A DNA stretch of 64,000 bases from Bacillota bacterium. GTDB taxonomy: Bacteria > Bacillota > Clostridia > Christensenellales > UMGS416. The translations under genes were made by a program, and so were the position numbers. The DNA lies in contig JAEZSE010000018.1 of assembly GCA_023421955.1 (NCBI GenBank), positions 1-64,000 on the forward strand, in the 5' to 3' direction. Positions 16,748-25,624 of this stretch are shown here, in pieces. The notes under the pieces were generated by a model that had not been told where the DNA came from, made no database searches, and worked only from the letters and a program-made list of their open reading frames with translations. Positions within the stretch are counted from its first letter, which is position 1. Every line of letters begins with the position of its first letter.

Positions 16748-17821
16748 ATGAAGGCACTGAAGATCATCGCCACAGTGGTTTTGGCAACATTGCTGTTTTG
16801 CGCCATGCTGACAGCGGAAGCTATCGCCCTGGTGCGATTCACCGTTTTAGAGCCGGAGTTTTATGGTCAGGATGGCCTGCAAGCCTATCTGGTTATCAGT
16901 GACGCGGTGGTGGAAAAGATGGCCGACGCGGTGCTGGAACGTGCGCCGTCCATCGTGCTCAGAACCGGAGACCGGCAGGAGGCCCACCGCCTGGCCATCA
17001 ATGCCCTGCCACCCGAACAGGTCGCAAAGATGCTGGAGGAGAGCGGGCAGGACATTGCCCGATATATTTTTTATGGCGGAAATCTGCCGGTGCTGAAGGG
17101 CTCAAAAGAGTTTGCTCAAGGCATGAACGATGTGGTGAGCAATCTGCTGATGGACGGTGTGTGGGAACTTCTGCCGGACAAACCAAACTTTCCAGCCTTC
17201 ATGCCCTTCACACCGGAATGGAACTTGAGTTACGGCCAAGGCCTGGAAGATGCTCTTTGGCCGGTGCGGCATTATGCCGGCCTAACAGACTACGCGTTCT
17301 GGCTGGCGCTCGCCGCCATTACGCTCTTTCTTGGGCTCATTTATCTGCTCTGGATCCGCCAGAGAAAAGGGTTCTATGCCACGCTGGCGGCGGTGCTTGC
17401 GCTCAATGGCCTGCTGGCGGCGGCCGGGGCAGTATGCGCGTCTTATCTTTCTACGGATCTTGCGAGCGAGGCGGCGCGCTATTACCCGGTGAGCCTGGCA
17501 GCGGAGCTTTTCGGCCAAAGCTGGATATCCCTGTTCAAGGCAGTCCTGATGCCCTTTCGTGACATTCTCTTTTGGGCAGCGGTTGCGATCATTTCGTTGA
17601 CAGTGGCTGCCGCTACATTAGGCATCGAGCGGGTCTGGCAGCCTTGGCCCTGGAAGGCGCTCCCGCCACAAAGCCCGGCTCTGCCGATGCTGAAGCAACG
17701 TAACAGTAAGGTCACCAAGCCGGACACCGTGCGCAATGGAAGCCGGGCAAAACGGAGAGGCGACCGAAGAAAAGGGCCCAGACACGCGGGAAAGCCAGCA
17801 AGCACGCCAGCCACACGCTGA
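16748..17821 (+). CDS. Multi-pass membrane protein of unknown function
   Basis: 357 residues. A signal-anchor-like helix at 5-30 is followed by about 150 mostly hydrophilic residues that should lie outside the cell, then four hydrophobic segments (about 183-203, 212-232, 255-262, 272-292) and a strongly basic C-terminal tail (KRRGDRRKGPRHAGK). GGAGGTGATC gives a near-perfect ribosome-binding site. I do not recognise the family. Its neighbours, convergent threonine aldolase and divergent L,D-transpeptidase, give no functional link. Confidence 0.7.
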   Translation: MKALKIIATVVLATLLFCAMLTAEAIALVRFTVLEPEFYGQDGLQAYLVISDAVVEKMADAVLERAPSIVLRTGDRQEAHRLAINALPPEQVAKMLEESGQDIARYIFYGGNLPVLKGSKEFAQGMNDVVSNLLMDGVWELLPDKPNFPAFMPFTPEWNLSYGQGLEDALWPVRHYAGLTDYAFWLALAAITLFLGLIYLLWIRQRKGFYATLAAVLALNGLLAAAGAVCASYLSTDLASEAARYYPVSLAAELFGQSWISLFKAVLMPFRDILFWAAVAIISLTVAAATLGIERVWQPWPWKALPPQSPALPMLKQRNSKVTKPDTVRNGSRAKRRGDRRKGPRHAGKPASTPATR

Positions 17822-17830
17822 CCGAAAAGC

Positions 17831-18856
17831 CTATTTAGTGATCAACTCTTTGATCGCGTTTACCACTGTGTCGATGTCAGGGCGGGTCACGTCATGGTTG
17901 GTCACAAACCGGTATTGCCCCGGCCCGCCATTGATCTTGATCCCGCGCTCCAGCAAGCCCTTTACGAGAGCTTCTCCAGTGATAACCGGCTCACTGAGGG
18001 TGATAAACACCATATTGATATCCAGGCAATCTCTGTTTACTTCAACGCCCACAATCTCTTCCAACCTGCCAGCCAGATAGCGGGCATTCGCGTGGTCATC
18101 GGCGAGTCTCTCCACCATATGGCGGAGAGCATGAAGCCCCGCCGCGCAGAGCACACCCACCTGGCGCATGCCGCCGCCCATGAGCTTGCGGCAGCGCCGC
18201 GCCCGCTCGATAAACGCCCTGTTTCCCACAACCACAGAACCCACCGGCGCGCAGAGGCCCTTGGAAAGGCACACCATCACCGAATCGGCGCAGGCAGCCA
18301 GCTCTCGGGCCGGCACACCGAGTGACAATGCGGCGTTGAACAGGCGCGCGCCATCCAGATGCACAGGGATCTTGTGGGCGTCTGCCAGAGCCTTCACAGC
18401 TCGCATGCTCTCCAGCCCGATCACCATGCCGTTAGAGCGGGCGTTTTCCAGGCAGATGAGGCCAGTGCGTGGCTCATGGATGTCATCACTGCGGATGCGG
18501 GCTGCCACCTGGCTTATGTCAATGGTTCGGCCATCCACCTGAAAGCCCCGTGTCTGCACGGAGGAGAGCACCGCGGCGGCACCGGCCTCATGCCAGAGGA
18601 TGTGGCAGCTGTCATCCAGCAAAATCTCGTCGCCCCGGCGAGTGTGGGCCATCACCGAAACCTGGTTGCCGAAGGTGCCGCTGGGCACGAAAAGGCCAGC
18701 CTCCTTGCCCAGCAGCTCTGCGGCCGCCTGTTCGAGTTCAGCCGCCGTGGGGTCGTCGCCATATACGTCGTCACCCACCGGTGCTGATGCCATCAGGCGG
18801 CGCATCTCCTCAGTGGGCTGGGTCACTGTATCGCTGCGCAAATCGATATATCTCAT
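17831..18856 (-). CDS. ltaE: Low-specificity L-threonine aldolase
   Basis: PLP-dependent enzyme splitting L-threonine (and L-allo-threonine) to glycine and acetaldehyde. 341 residues, typical length. Visible: RSDTVTQPTEEMR start, VGDDVYGDDPT, GKEAGLFVPSGTFGNQ, HLDGARLFNAA (PLP-contacting Asp and Arg) and the PLP-lysine segment VMVCLSKGLCAPVGS. TTGGAGG precedes the ATG at 18856 by 8 bases; the frame to 18919 lacks a site. Converges with the membrane-protein gene with only 9 bases between. Confidence 0.93.
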   Translation of the reverse strand: MRYIDLRSDTVTQPTEEMRRLMASAPVGDDVYGDDPTAAELEQAAAELLGKEAGLFVPSGTFGNQVSVMAHTRRGDEILLDDSCHILWHEAGAAAVLSSVQTRGFQVDGRTIDISQVAARIRSDDIHEPRTGLICLENARSNGMVIGLESMRAVKALADAHKIPVHLDGARLFNAALSLGVPARELAACADSVMVCLSKGLCAPVGSVVVGNRAFIERARRCRKLMGGGMRQVGVLCAAGLHALRHMVERLADDHANARYLAGRLEEIVGVEVNRDCLDINMVFITLSEPVITGEALVKGLLERGIKINGGPGQYRFVTNHDVTRPDIDTVVNAIKELITK

Positions 18857-18949
18857 CTTTAAACCTCCAATAGGCTTATCACAGATTCCCATGATAAGCC
18901 CCTCCATCAAGTCTGACAAGTATACGGTATGAATTTGGTAATGTGCCCC

Positions 18950-19741
18950 TCAACTTTTCGCCCTGCAATACCGGATGTATTCCAGGCAATACTCATCCAG
19001 CCCCGCCACGGCCTCCGCCGCCGCGATGGCCTGCGTAAGCGCCTGGTCGGAAGGATCAAGAATGGCGGCGTTGAGACCAGCGGCCACCGCCGCGATGAGA
19101 AACGCGCTGTTGATCGCCTTGCGCTGGGGCAGCCCGAAGGAAACATTGGAAAGCCCGCACACAATGGTAACCTCCGGGAACCTGGCACGGATGAGACCAA
19201 TCGCCCTGAGCGTGACAGCGGCGGACTCATAGTTGGCGGCAAGGGCTTCGGCCAGCGGGTCCAGCCATACCTTGCTCTGCGGGATGCCGTGTACGGCCAG
19301 ACCCTCCAGCGCCCGTTCCGCCGCTTCCAACCTGCCCTCGGCGGTGGTTGGGATGCCGGAAGCACCCATGCACAGCGCCACGACGGAAGCCTTTTGCTGC
19401 ACCAGCAGAGGCGCCACCGCCGCGATGCGGGCAGGATCAGCCGTCACGGAATTGACAACAGCACGGCCCACCGTGTCCGCAGCAAGCGCCGCAGCCACAG
19501 CAGCAGGGTTTGGTGAGTCAATCATGAGACGCGCCCCGGTGGCCTGTTGCACGGTGCGCACAGCCCAGGCCAGCAGCTCCGGTTCCTCGGAGAGGAACAC
19601 CGAAGCGTTCAGGTCCAAAAGGTCTGCACCGGCATCCAGTTGCTTTTGTGCCAGCGCCGCCAGGCCTTCCCCGTCGCGTTTTGCCAGTAATTCCCTGGTG
19701 GCGGGAATGGAACTATTCAATTTCTCACCGACTCGAATCAT
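18950..19741 (-). CDS. Methyltetrahydrofolate:corrinoid methyltransferase (AcsE/MeTr-like)
   Basis: TIM-barrel pterin-binding enzyme that moves a methyl group from methyl-tetrahydrofolate to a corrinoid protein. 263 residues, the size of AcsE. Shared landmarks: VGEKLNSS near the start, DAGADLLDLNAS, LMIDSPN, VVNSVTAD, ASGIPT, WLDPL and CGLSNVSFGLPQRKAINSAFL. The ATG at 19741 follows AGGAGG and overlaps the end of the upstream HCY-MTHFR gene by 17 bases, so translational coupling is likely. It has no cobalamin domain of its own. A corrinoid partner, perhaps a MetH-like B12 protein elsewhere or HgcA in this window, is needed; which one is unknown. Confidence 0.85.
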   Translation of the reverse strand: MIRVGEKLNSSIPATRELLAKRDGEGLAALAQKQLDAGADLLDLNASVFLSEEPELLAWAVRTVQQATGARLMIDSPNPAAVAAALAADTVGRAVVNSVTADPARIAAVAPLLVQQKASVVALCMGASGIPTTAEGRLEAAERALEGLAVHGIPQSKVWLDPLAEALAANYESAAVTLRAIGLIRARFPEVTIVCGLSNVSFGLPQRKAINSAFLIAAVAAGLNAAILDPSDQALTQAIAAAEAVAGLDEYCLEYIRYCRAKS

Positions 19742-21494
19742 CGATCTTCCTCCTGAGTTCACGAATCAAACTTGCTGCAAGCCGGTAGCGGTTCACCGGC
19801 GTGATAACATAATATCCATCCACAAGTGGCATGATCCCATCTGCTGCCTCCAGGGCCAGTTGGAGACCCAACTGCTCACCCTGCTCGCGGTCAAGGCCCC
19901 GGAAACGCTCCACCACATCGTCGGGAATGCGCATGCCCGGCACCTCATTGGCGAGGAACACAGCGTTGCGGTGGCTGACCACCGGCAAAAGGCCGGTGAG
20001 CACCTTGGCATCCAGAGAATCTCTGGCCCGGCGCAAGGCTTCCACCGATTCCGGGGAAAACAGCGGCTGTGTGAGGAAAAAGCTCACGCCGCTGTTTACC
20101 TTGCGCTCGGCTTTGATGAGCTCCGCCCCAAGGTTGGGGGCGTTCACATTGAGCGCCGCGCCGATCACAAAGGGATCGCCGGCAAAAAGCGTTTCGTTGA
20201 GGCTCTTCACATAACCGGCCATCACGGCGGAGTTGGAGTTGTAAACACCTTTTACCTCGCTGCGATCCGCCTGTGCAATCGGGTCGCCGGTGATGATCAG
20301 CACATTGCGGACCCCCTCAATGTGCAACGAGATGAGCAGCGACTTGATCGCGTTCAGGTTACGGTCGCGGCAGGCGATATGTGGCAGCACCAGGCAGCCG
20401 CAGCGCCGGGAGATCAGCGAGGCCGTCATGGAGCTGTCCGCACGAACGCGGGCCAGCGGGTTGTCAGCCACGGTGATGGCGTCCGCCCCGGCCCGGGCTA
20501 GCGCCGCAGCGCCTTCCAACACCCTGGAGATGGCGGTGTCATTGGGCGGATCGGCCTCGGCAGCAATGGCTTTGCCACCCTGCTTAAGCTTCTCCCAGAA
20601 GGGATTGGCCAAAGGAGCAGTGTAACCCTGCTGGTGGGCGCGGTGGGTTTGCCGCGCATAAGGCTCCGCCGGCCCCCGCAACAGCGCCGACGCTGCTGCG
20701 ATGTGCCTAGGCGTGGTGCCGCAGCATCCACCCAGGGTCTCGACACCCAACTCGCGAAATCGCTCCAGCTTACCGGCGAAATACTCCGGGCTGTTGGAAT
20801 AGACAGTGCGCCCACCGGAAAGCATCGGGTAGCCGCCGTTGGGCATCGCCGACATGGGCTTGGTGGATGGGCCCAGCCCGGTCATATATTCCAACAGGTA
20901 CATCGGGCCGGACAGGCAGTTGAAGCCCCAGGCATCCACCGCCCCCTCCTTCTCCATCGCCCGCTTGATCTCGCGGCCGGGCACGCCCAGCCGTGAGTAA
21001 CCATCTGGTGCCACAGCATATTGGGCCAGCACAAAGGCATCTTGCGCCTTGCTTTTCAGATATCGTGCAGCAGTGCGCACGCTGTCCGGCTCGCCGAACG
21101 TCTCAAACACAAAGTGTTTCGCACCCAAAGCCAGAAAGAGATCCACAATCGCTTCATACTCCCGCGCCGCATCCTCCACCGCAAGGCCCGGGATCGGCCC
21201 AATATCTGCGAAGACCAGCGTCCTGCCGGCAGAGGCCTCCTGCGCCAGCTTCCAGCCGGCCTCAATCACAGCCCGCACTTCGGCCATGCCGCACTCCAGC
21301 ATGGCCGTGTTTGCCCCGAAGGTGTTGGTGCGGATGGCGCCGGCACCTGCCTCGATGTATTCCCGGTGGATGCGCAACACAACGCCAGGCTCCTCCAGGT
21401 TGGCCATCTCGCAATTGCCTTTTGCGCTGCTTCGCAGCTCGGCAAAATAGGTGCCCATGGCGCCGTCAAACAGCAGGGGCTTTTGATCGGGCAT
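19725..21494 (-). CDS. Bifunctional homocysteine S-methyltransferase / methylenetetrahydrofolate reductase
   Basis: 589-residue fusion in the style of Bacillus YitJ. Residues 1-280 are the homocysteine methyltransferase barrel, with DGAMGTYF at the start and the zinc ligands in GGCCGTTPRH (with an upstream NCLSG Cys). Residues 295-589 are a MetF-type reductase (EADPPND, TVADNPLAR, CRDRN, LIITGDP, FFLTQPLFSPE). It makes methyl-THF and can methylate homocysteine. With the overlapping MeTr gene it covers three of the four MetH modules, lacking only the cobalamin domain. Codons overlap the next gene by 17 bases. I found no SAM or B12 riboswitch upstream. Confidence 0.92.
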   Translation of the reverse strand: MPDQKPLLFDGAMGTYFAELRSSAKGNCEMANLEEPGVVLRIHREYIEAGAGAIRTNTFGANTAMLECGMAEVRAVIEAGWKLAQEASAGRTLVFADIGPIPGLAVEDAAREYEAIVDLFLALGAKHFVFETFGEPDSVRTAARYLKSKAQDAFVLAQYAVAPDGYSRLGVPGREIKRAMEKEGAVDAWGFNCLSGPMYLLEYMTGLGPSTKPMSAMPNGGYPMLSGGRTVYSNSPEYFAGKLERFRELGVETLGGCCGTTPRHIAAASALLRGPAEPYARQTHRAHQQGYTAPLANPFWEKLKQGGKAIAAEADPPNDTAISRVLEGAAALARAGADAITVADNPLARVRADSSMTASLISRRCGCLVLPHIACRDRNLNAIKSLLISLHIEGVRNVLIITGDPIAQADRSEVKGVYNSNSAVMAGYVKSLNETLFAGDPFVIGAALNVNAPNLGAELIKAERKVNSGVSFFLTQPLFSPESVEALRRARDSLDAKVLTGLLPVVSHRNAVFLANEVPGMRIPDDVVERFRGLDREQGEQLGLQLALEAADGIMPLVDGYYVITPVNRYRLAASLIRELRRKIDDSSR

Positions 21495-21592
21495 TTCGAT
21501 ACCTCGTCAGGCACAAGGACTAAAGGAAGCCCTTGGATTTCGCAATAATATATCACGAAAAGCAAAATATTACAAATCAGATCCCTGCAACA

Positions 21593-22690
21593 CTAGTCCA
21601 GAACATAAGGCAAAAACGGTTCTTTCATCAGCGCCGGGCGATCCACCGTGGATGCGATTTTAACAAATGCCTCTGAGTTCCCGGACTGCTCAATCGCCTT
21701 CATTACTTCGAGCACATGCAGAATCAATTCACCGCTGGCCCTAGGCCTTCGCCCCTTTTCAATCGCTGAAGCCTGGTCGGCAAGACCCAATCCGTGAACA
21801 TGCTTGGGATATGGAAACAACAACGGCATCTCAAGGAATTCTCCCCGGTCTGGTTGAAGAATCGATACTGGACCGCCATAAGCGCTCATCCTCAACGCAC
21901 CCTGTGTGCCATAAATCATCATTTGATTCTGCAACCCGGCGCAGGAGTCAAAACCCGTGATGATGCTGGCAGTCACGCCGTTCTCAAACCGCAGGAGCCC
22001 CATGATCTGGGTGGGTGTTTCCACCTGGATTTTTGTGCCAAACAACGGCTGGGAGGTAATGATACGTTCTGCAAACGCCATGGAGCACATCCCCGCAACC
22101 GATGCGACACTACCAAACACATTGATCAAAGCTGTAAGAGGGTAAACTCCCATATCCATCATCGGCCCGCCGCCCTCCCGGTAGAAAAAAGCCGGATTCT
22201 TGTGCCACGCCTCATGCCCTCGCAGCATCACCGACACCGTAGCACCTGTAACTTTACCGATCCAGCCGTCATCAACAAGCTTCCGCAGGGTTTGATATCC
22301 TGCAGTAAGAAATGTATCCGGTGCCCCGCAAATGGTCAGGTGTTTGTTTCTGGCAGTCTCGAGCAAAACACGGCCCTGCTCCAGGGTCGCAGCCATCGCT
22401 TTCTCAGTATAGACGTGCTTTCCAGCCTCCAGGCACTTCAGCGAGAGCGCAAAGTGTTCCTGCGGCGGGGTGAGGTTCAACACGATACTGGTGGAAGGAT
22501 CGTGGAGTAACTCCTCCAGTGTGCCATACACCCTGGGAATTCCATAGCGCTCCGCCTGCGCTCTGGCGCGCTCCTCAGTCCGGCTATAGATTCCAACAAC
22601 AGATATCTCCGAATACAATTGGGTCAGGTTCTTGAGATATACATCCGAAATATCTCCAGCCCCGATCACTGCGATTCTTGTGATTGACAT
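21593..22690 (-). CDS. Gfo/Idh/MocA-family NAD(P)-dependent oxidoreductase
   Basis: 365 residues. N-terminal Rossmann fold with IAVIGAGDISDVYL (5-18), the EKAMAATLEQ segment at the catalytic EKP position (Ala in place of Pro), and a C-terminal alpha/beta domain with GGGPMMDMGVYPLTALINVFG. Typical sugar or inositol dehydrogenase-like architecture; substrate unknown. The ATG at 22690 follows GGAG by 8 bases; a GTG at 22699 is too close to it. The GNAT pseudogene lies just upstream on the same strand, so the two may once have formed an operon. Confidence 0.87.
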   Translation of the reverse strand: MSITRIAVIGAGDISDVYLKNLTQLYSEISVVGIYSRTEERARAQAERYGIPRVYGTLEELLHDPSTSIVLNLTPPQEHFALSLKCLEAGKHVYTEKAMAATLEQGRVLLETARNKHLTICGAPDTFLTAGYQTLRKLVDDGWIGKVTGATVSVMLRGHEAWHKNPAFFYREGGGPMMDMGVYPLTALINVFGSVASVAGMCSMAFAERIITSQPLFGTKIQVETPTQIMGLLRFENGVTASIITGFDSCAGLQNQMMIYGTQGALRMSAYGGPVSILQPDRGEFLEMPLLFPYPKHVHGLGLADQASAIEKGRRPRASGELILHVLEVMKAIEQSGNSEAFVKIASTVDRPALMKEPFLPYVLD

Positions 22691-22713
22691 CGTATCCACT
22701 CCTGCTTATCGTA

Positions 22714-23154
22714 TTAGGCCAACAGTGTATAGGAGAATAAAAAAGCTCGCTTTTCGAAGCCTAGCTTTTGATAAAACGCGTGGGCGCTTTCTCTCGGAAA
22801 GCCCGAATCCAATTCCACACGCTTTAAGCCGTCGCGCCTGGCATTCTCAATAACATGCTCCAATAATGATGTGCCAAGGCCTCGCCCACGGAATGCTTCG
22901 TCCACAACCATTGCATAGATATATGCAATTTGCCCTTCTTGCCAAAGGTTGTTTACTACCGCGTAAGCGCAGAAACCAACAATCCTTCCTTCGGTGACCA
23001 CACAAAACAACTCATCACTCCCAGACTCAGCGCCACGTACAAACACAGAACGCAGAGCGACTCTGTCAATGGACTTGATGGGCCAAAGCTGTTCGAACAG
23101 TGGTTAAACCGCATCGAAATCCTGTGGTTCTGTAGTTCGTATGATAAAATCCAT
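22714..23154 (-). pseudogene. GNAT N-acetyltransferase interrupted by one in-frame stop codon
   Basis: Reading from the ATG at 23154, which follows a GGGAG ribosome-binding site, the frame gives MDFIIRTTEPQDFDAV, then TAA at 23104-23106, then PLFEQLWPIKSIDRVALRS and on without a shift into an intact acetyltransferase core (IAYIYAMVVDEAFRGRGLGTSLLEH carries the acetyl-CoA loop RGRGLG) to the stop at 22714. The residues on both sides of the TAA form a normal GNAT N-terminus, so a single base change, for example TTA to TAA, explains it. A short product could start at an internal GTG (23046). A sequencing error is the main alternative. Confidence 0.8.
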
Positions 23155-23271
23155 TGCAGCACTCTCCCACCTATTTCTTCTGTGAATCATATCCGGTATA
23201 CAGCAAAAAGGACGGAATGTCTATTCATAAATCAGAGGCCAGCAGGTACATGAAAAGTGGAAGTGCGAATA

Positions 23272-23332
23272 ATTATTGACAAACAATAATCAAGGAAGTA
23301 TACTCCGAATATAATTATTGCAAAACAATAAT
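23272..23332 (+). promoter_or_regulatory. Consensus promoter with twin palindromic operators
   Basis: TTGACA (23276-23281) and TATACT (23299-23304) with a 17-base spacer. Two palindromes ATTATTG-N5-CAATAAT lie at 23272-23290 (covering the -35) and 23314-23332 (just after the expected transcription start), 42 bases apart centre to centre, four helical turns. The HTH protein encoded in the operon is the obvious candidate ligand. Confidence 0.75.
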
Positions 23333-23342
23333 CGAGGCGCAC

Positions 23343-24347
23343 ATGAAACGAAAAACTCTTTGGTTTCTCCTGGCAGCAGAAGCAGCGCTCTGCATATTAC
23401 TGCAATTGTTGAAAGCCTCCTTCGCCAGCATCTATACAACCACCCTAGCCTTCCCCTTCGAGCAGATCGGGTTGGGGCTGCGGGCGCTGTCGCTTTCCGG
23501 CTGGGCAGGCAACGCCGCTGCCGTTACCCTTTATGCTGCGATCTGCCTTACCCCTCTGGTCTATATGGCTGTGCGGACGAGACAAAGAAGATTGCAACGG
23601 GAAGACTGGCTGCTGGTAGCTCTCAGTGCGGCGCTGTTTGGCGTGCTGTATCTGATGATTAATCCATCGCTCATCGCCTGGTTGTTTGGCAGCTCCGCAG
23701 CCATTCCCGTTGGCAAGGCGGTGCTCAGCGGAACCATCTACTCGGTGGTTGTGGCTTATGCAGTGCTGATATTGCTGCGGCTGTTTTCCGGCGGAAACAC
23801 AAGCCTGCTGTTCCGGTATCTGGCGGCGATGCTGGCGCTGCTGGGCGCGCTGTTTGTTTATCTGGCTTTCGGCTCGTGCTTCGGCAATCTGCTGGATTCC
23901 TTTGTGTCTCTCCAAGCAGGAAACGCTGGCAGCGAACTGCTGCAAGGCACATTCGGCGAACCCTTGGGCGGGCGTCAACTCGGTTTGAGCTATTGTTTCC
24001 TGATAATTCAATTCATGTTGAATGCGCTGCCCTATGTGCTGGATGTGTTCATCATCTTTGCTGCCCTGCGGCTATTGGATGAACTCAGGGCAGATCGCTA
24101 CTCGGCTGCAAGTGTGGCGGCAGCCAGCCGCCTGTCAAGGCTGTGCGGAATGGCTCTGGCAGCTACAGCGATTGCATCACTCGCCTTCAACCTGCTGCAA
24201 TTGCTGTTTGCCAAAGCGCTGCTGGTGATCAACAGCACCGTGCAGATCCCGCTTACCTCCCTCGCCTTTGTGCTGGCCGTGCTGCTTCTGGCCCGGTTTG
24301 TGTCAGAGAACAAGCAGCTCAAAGACGACAACGACATGTTTATCTGA
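23343..24347 (+). CDS. Multi-pass membrane protein, YoaS/DUF2975-like context
   Basis: 334 residues, about eight hydrophobic segments, no catalytic motif seen. It is followed 10 bases later by a small Cro/CI-type HTH gene, the arrangement of Bacillus yoaS-yozG and of many DUF2975-HTH pairs; the protein is about twice the length of YoaS, and I assign the family only by context and general hydrophobic pattern. The start ATG is 10 bases after the second operator, and its ribosome-binding site (GAGGCGC) overlaps that palindrome's edge. Probably controlled by the HTH protein. Confidence 0.55.
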   Translation: MKRKTLWFLLAAEAALCILLQLLKASFASIYTTTLAFPFEQIGLGLRALSLSGWAGNAAAVTLYAAICLTPLVYMAVRTRQRRLQREDWLLVALSAALFGVLYLMINPSLIAWLFGSSAAIPVGKAVLSGTIYSVVVAYAVLILLRLFSGGNTSLLFRYLAAMLALLGALFVYLAFGSCFGNLLDSFVSLQAGNAGSELLQGTFGEPLGGRQLGLSYCFLIIQFMLNALPYVLDVFIIFAALRLLDELRADRYSAASVAAASRLSRLCGMALAATAIASLAFNLLQLLFAKALLVINSTVQIPLTSLAFVLAVLLLARFVSENKQLKDDNDMFI

Positions 24348-24357
24348 GAGGTGAAAA

Positions 24358-24585
24358 ATGGCGATACGCGTTCACCTTGAGGATGTGCTGAAGGCTCGGG
24401 GGATGACCTCCAAGGAGCTTTGCGCGCTGGTGGGCATCACCGAGGCAAACCTCTCCATCCTGCGCAGCGGCAAGGCCAAAGGCGTGCGGTTCGGCACGAT
24501 CAACAAAATCTGCTGGCACCTGGGCTGCGATGTGGGTGATATCTTGAAATTTGACGGAAACCTGGGGGAAGATGATGATGAATAA
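24358..24585 (+). CDS. Small Cro/CI-type HTH regulator (YozG-like)
   Basis: 75 residues, nearly all helix-turn-helix: VHLEDVLKARGMTSKELCALVGITEANLSILRSGKAKGVRFGTINKICWHLGCDVGDIL is the XRE core split over residues 5-63 and matches the YozG group that partners with DUF2975 membrane proteins. GAGGTG precedes the ATG. The last codons overlap the start of the next gene (lipoprotein), so the three genes form an operon. Inferred to bind the twin palindromes before the first gene. Confidence 0.85.
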   Translation: MAIRVHLEDVLKARGMTSKELCALVGITEANLSILRSGKAKGVRFGTINKICWHLGCDVGDILKFDGNLGEDDDE

Positions 24586-25552
24586 ACGGAGCATAGCTAT
24601 TATCAGCCTGGTGATACTGATGATCCTCGCTCTGGCAGGCTGCCAGCTGGCTCAGCCCGACACCGGCACAGCAGCCGGAGAGGACAGGCTGATCGGTGTG
24701 CTGGTGACGACGGAATATCTGGATTTGTTTGATACAGAAGCCTATTTGAATGACCACCTGACGATCCGAAGCAATGGCGAGATCAACATCGACGGTGACC
24801 GCAGCAAATATCAAGGCCGACTGTATGCCAAGCTGGTCAAGATGACGCACACAAACGATGATGCAGGCGAAAAATTTGAAACTAAGCAGTACGCTTTTAC
24901 AGACATGAAGGGATTTTCATATTTTGTCACGAAGATCCCCTCCACGGAAGAGCACAGCAATTATACAGCAACAAGCTCTGATGATTCATTCAGCGACGGG
25001 AAGACCGCCATCAACGCAGGCGAAACAAACTATAGCCTGAGCCTGGAAGGCACACTATTCGTCTCGGCACTGGAAGGAGAACGCACCTACTATTTTAACC
25101 CGGTCTATCAGTGTGACGACGGCAGTGTGTACGCCACCACCGGCAGCGGCCTTAGCAGCAGCGCAGATCAGGGGGACGGCGCAACCATGTCACAAACAAT
25201 GGAGTCCAAACTAACAACAACAGTGAATGGTCAGACCAAGGAGTACAATACATCCATTAAGATTACGATCCAAGTGATGAATCCGCCAGGCAAGATCGTG
25301 GTATACCAAATGGACCAAAACAACGCCATCCTTGCCCGCACCGAGTATGCACCAGGCAAGCTCCCGAAGACAATCGCATCGGATCAAAACACGGAATACA
25401 TCCTGGTAGAGACGCACACAGCCGGCCCCGAAGGCAAAGCACAAGTCTCCCGAACACTGTTTGAGAAGGGCAAGCAATCTCTGGACACCTTCTATTGCCG
25501 GGAAGACGGCGTGTGCGTGAAGCAATGGACGCAGCTGGATTGGGCAAAGTAA
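24578..25552 (+). CDS. Secreted lipoprotein of unknown function
   Basis: About 324 residues. Signal peptide with hydrophobic core and lipobox LAGC near residue 20, then an acidic, polar mature domain with no motif that I recognise. Three consecutive ATGs (24572, 24575, 24578) follow GGGGGAAG; the third has the best spacing. The start overlaps the end of the HTH gene by 8 bases, suggesting coupled translation and the same regulation. A single Cys pair in FYCREDGVCV near the C-terminus could form a disulfide. Confidence 0.7.
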   Translation: MNKRSIAIISLVILMILALAGCQLAQPDTGTAAGEDRLIGVLVTTEYLDLFDTEAYLNDHLTIRSNGEINIDGDRSKYQGRLYAKLVKMTHTNDDAGEKFETKQYAFTDMKGFSYFVTKIPSTEEHSNYTATSSDDSFSDGKTAINAGETNYSLSLEGTLFVSALEGERTYYFNPVYQCDDGSVYATTGSGLSSSADQGDGATMSQTMESKLTTTVNGQTKEYNTSIKITIQVMNPPGKIVVYQMDQNNAILARTEYAPGKLPKTIASDQNTEYILVETHTAGPEGKAQVSRTLFEKGKQSLDTFYCREDGVCVKQWTQLDWAK

Positions 25553-25565
25553 TTTACCCATGATA

Positions 25566-25604
25566 AACAAACGGCGGCTACAATCATGCAGCCGCCGCTT
25601 TGTA
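25566..25604. terminator. Terminator between convergent lipoprotein and LCP genes
   Basis: CGGCGGCT pairs with AGCCGCCG around a 10-base loop; flanking A and T runs allow use from either side. Confidence 0.75.
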
Positions 25605-25624
25605 CAACCATAGAATGATAAGGA

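Noticed and set aside
19233..20501. 422-codon plus-strand frame over the methyltransferase genes
   Set aside because: It spans the junction of two well-supported overlapping minus-strand genes and shows no domain; it is an antisense shadow.
21495..21592. Possible SAM or cobalamin riboswitch before the HCY-MTHFR gene
   Set aside because: The leader is too short and shows none of the conserved boxes.
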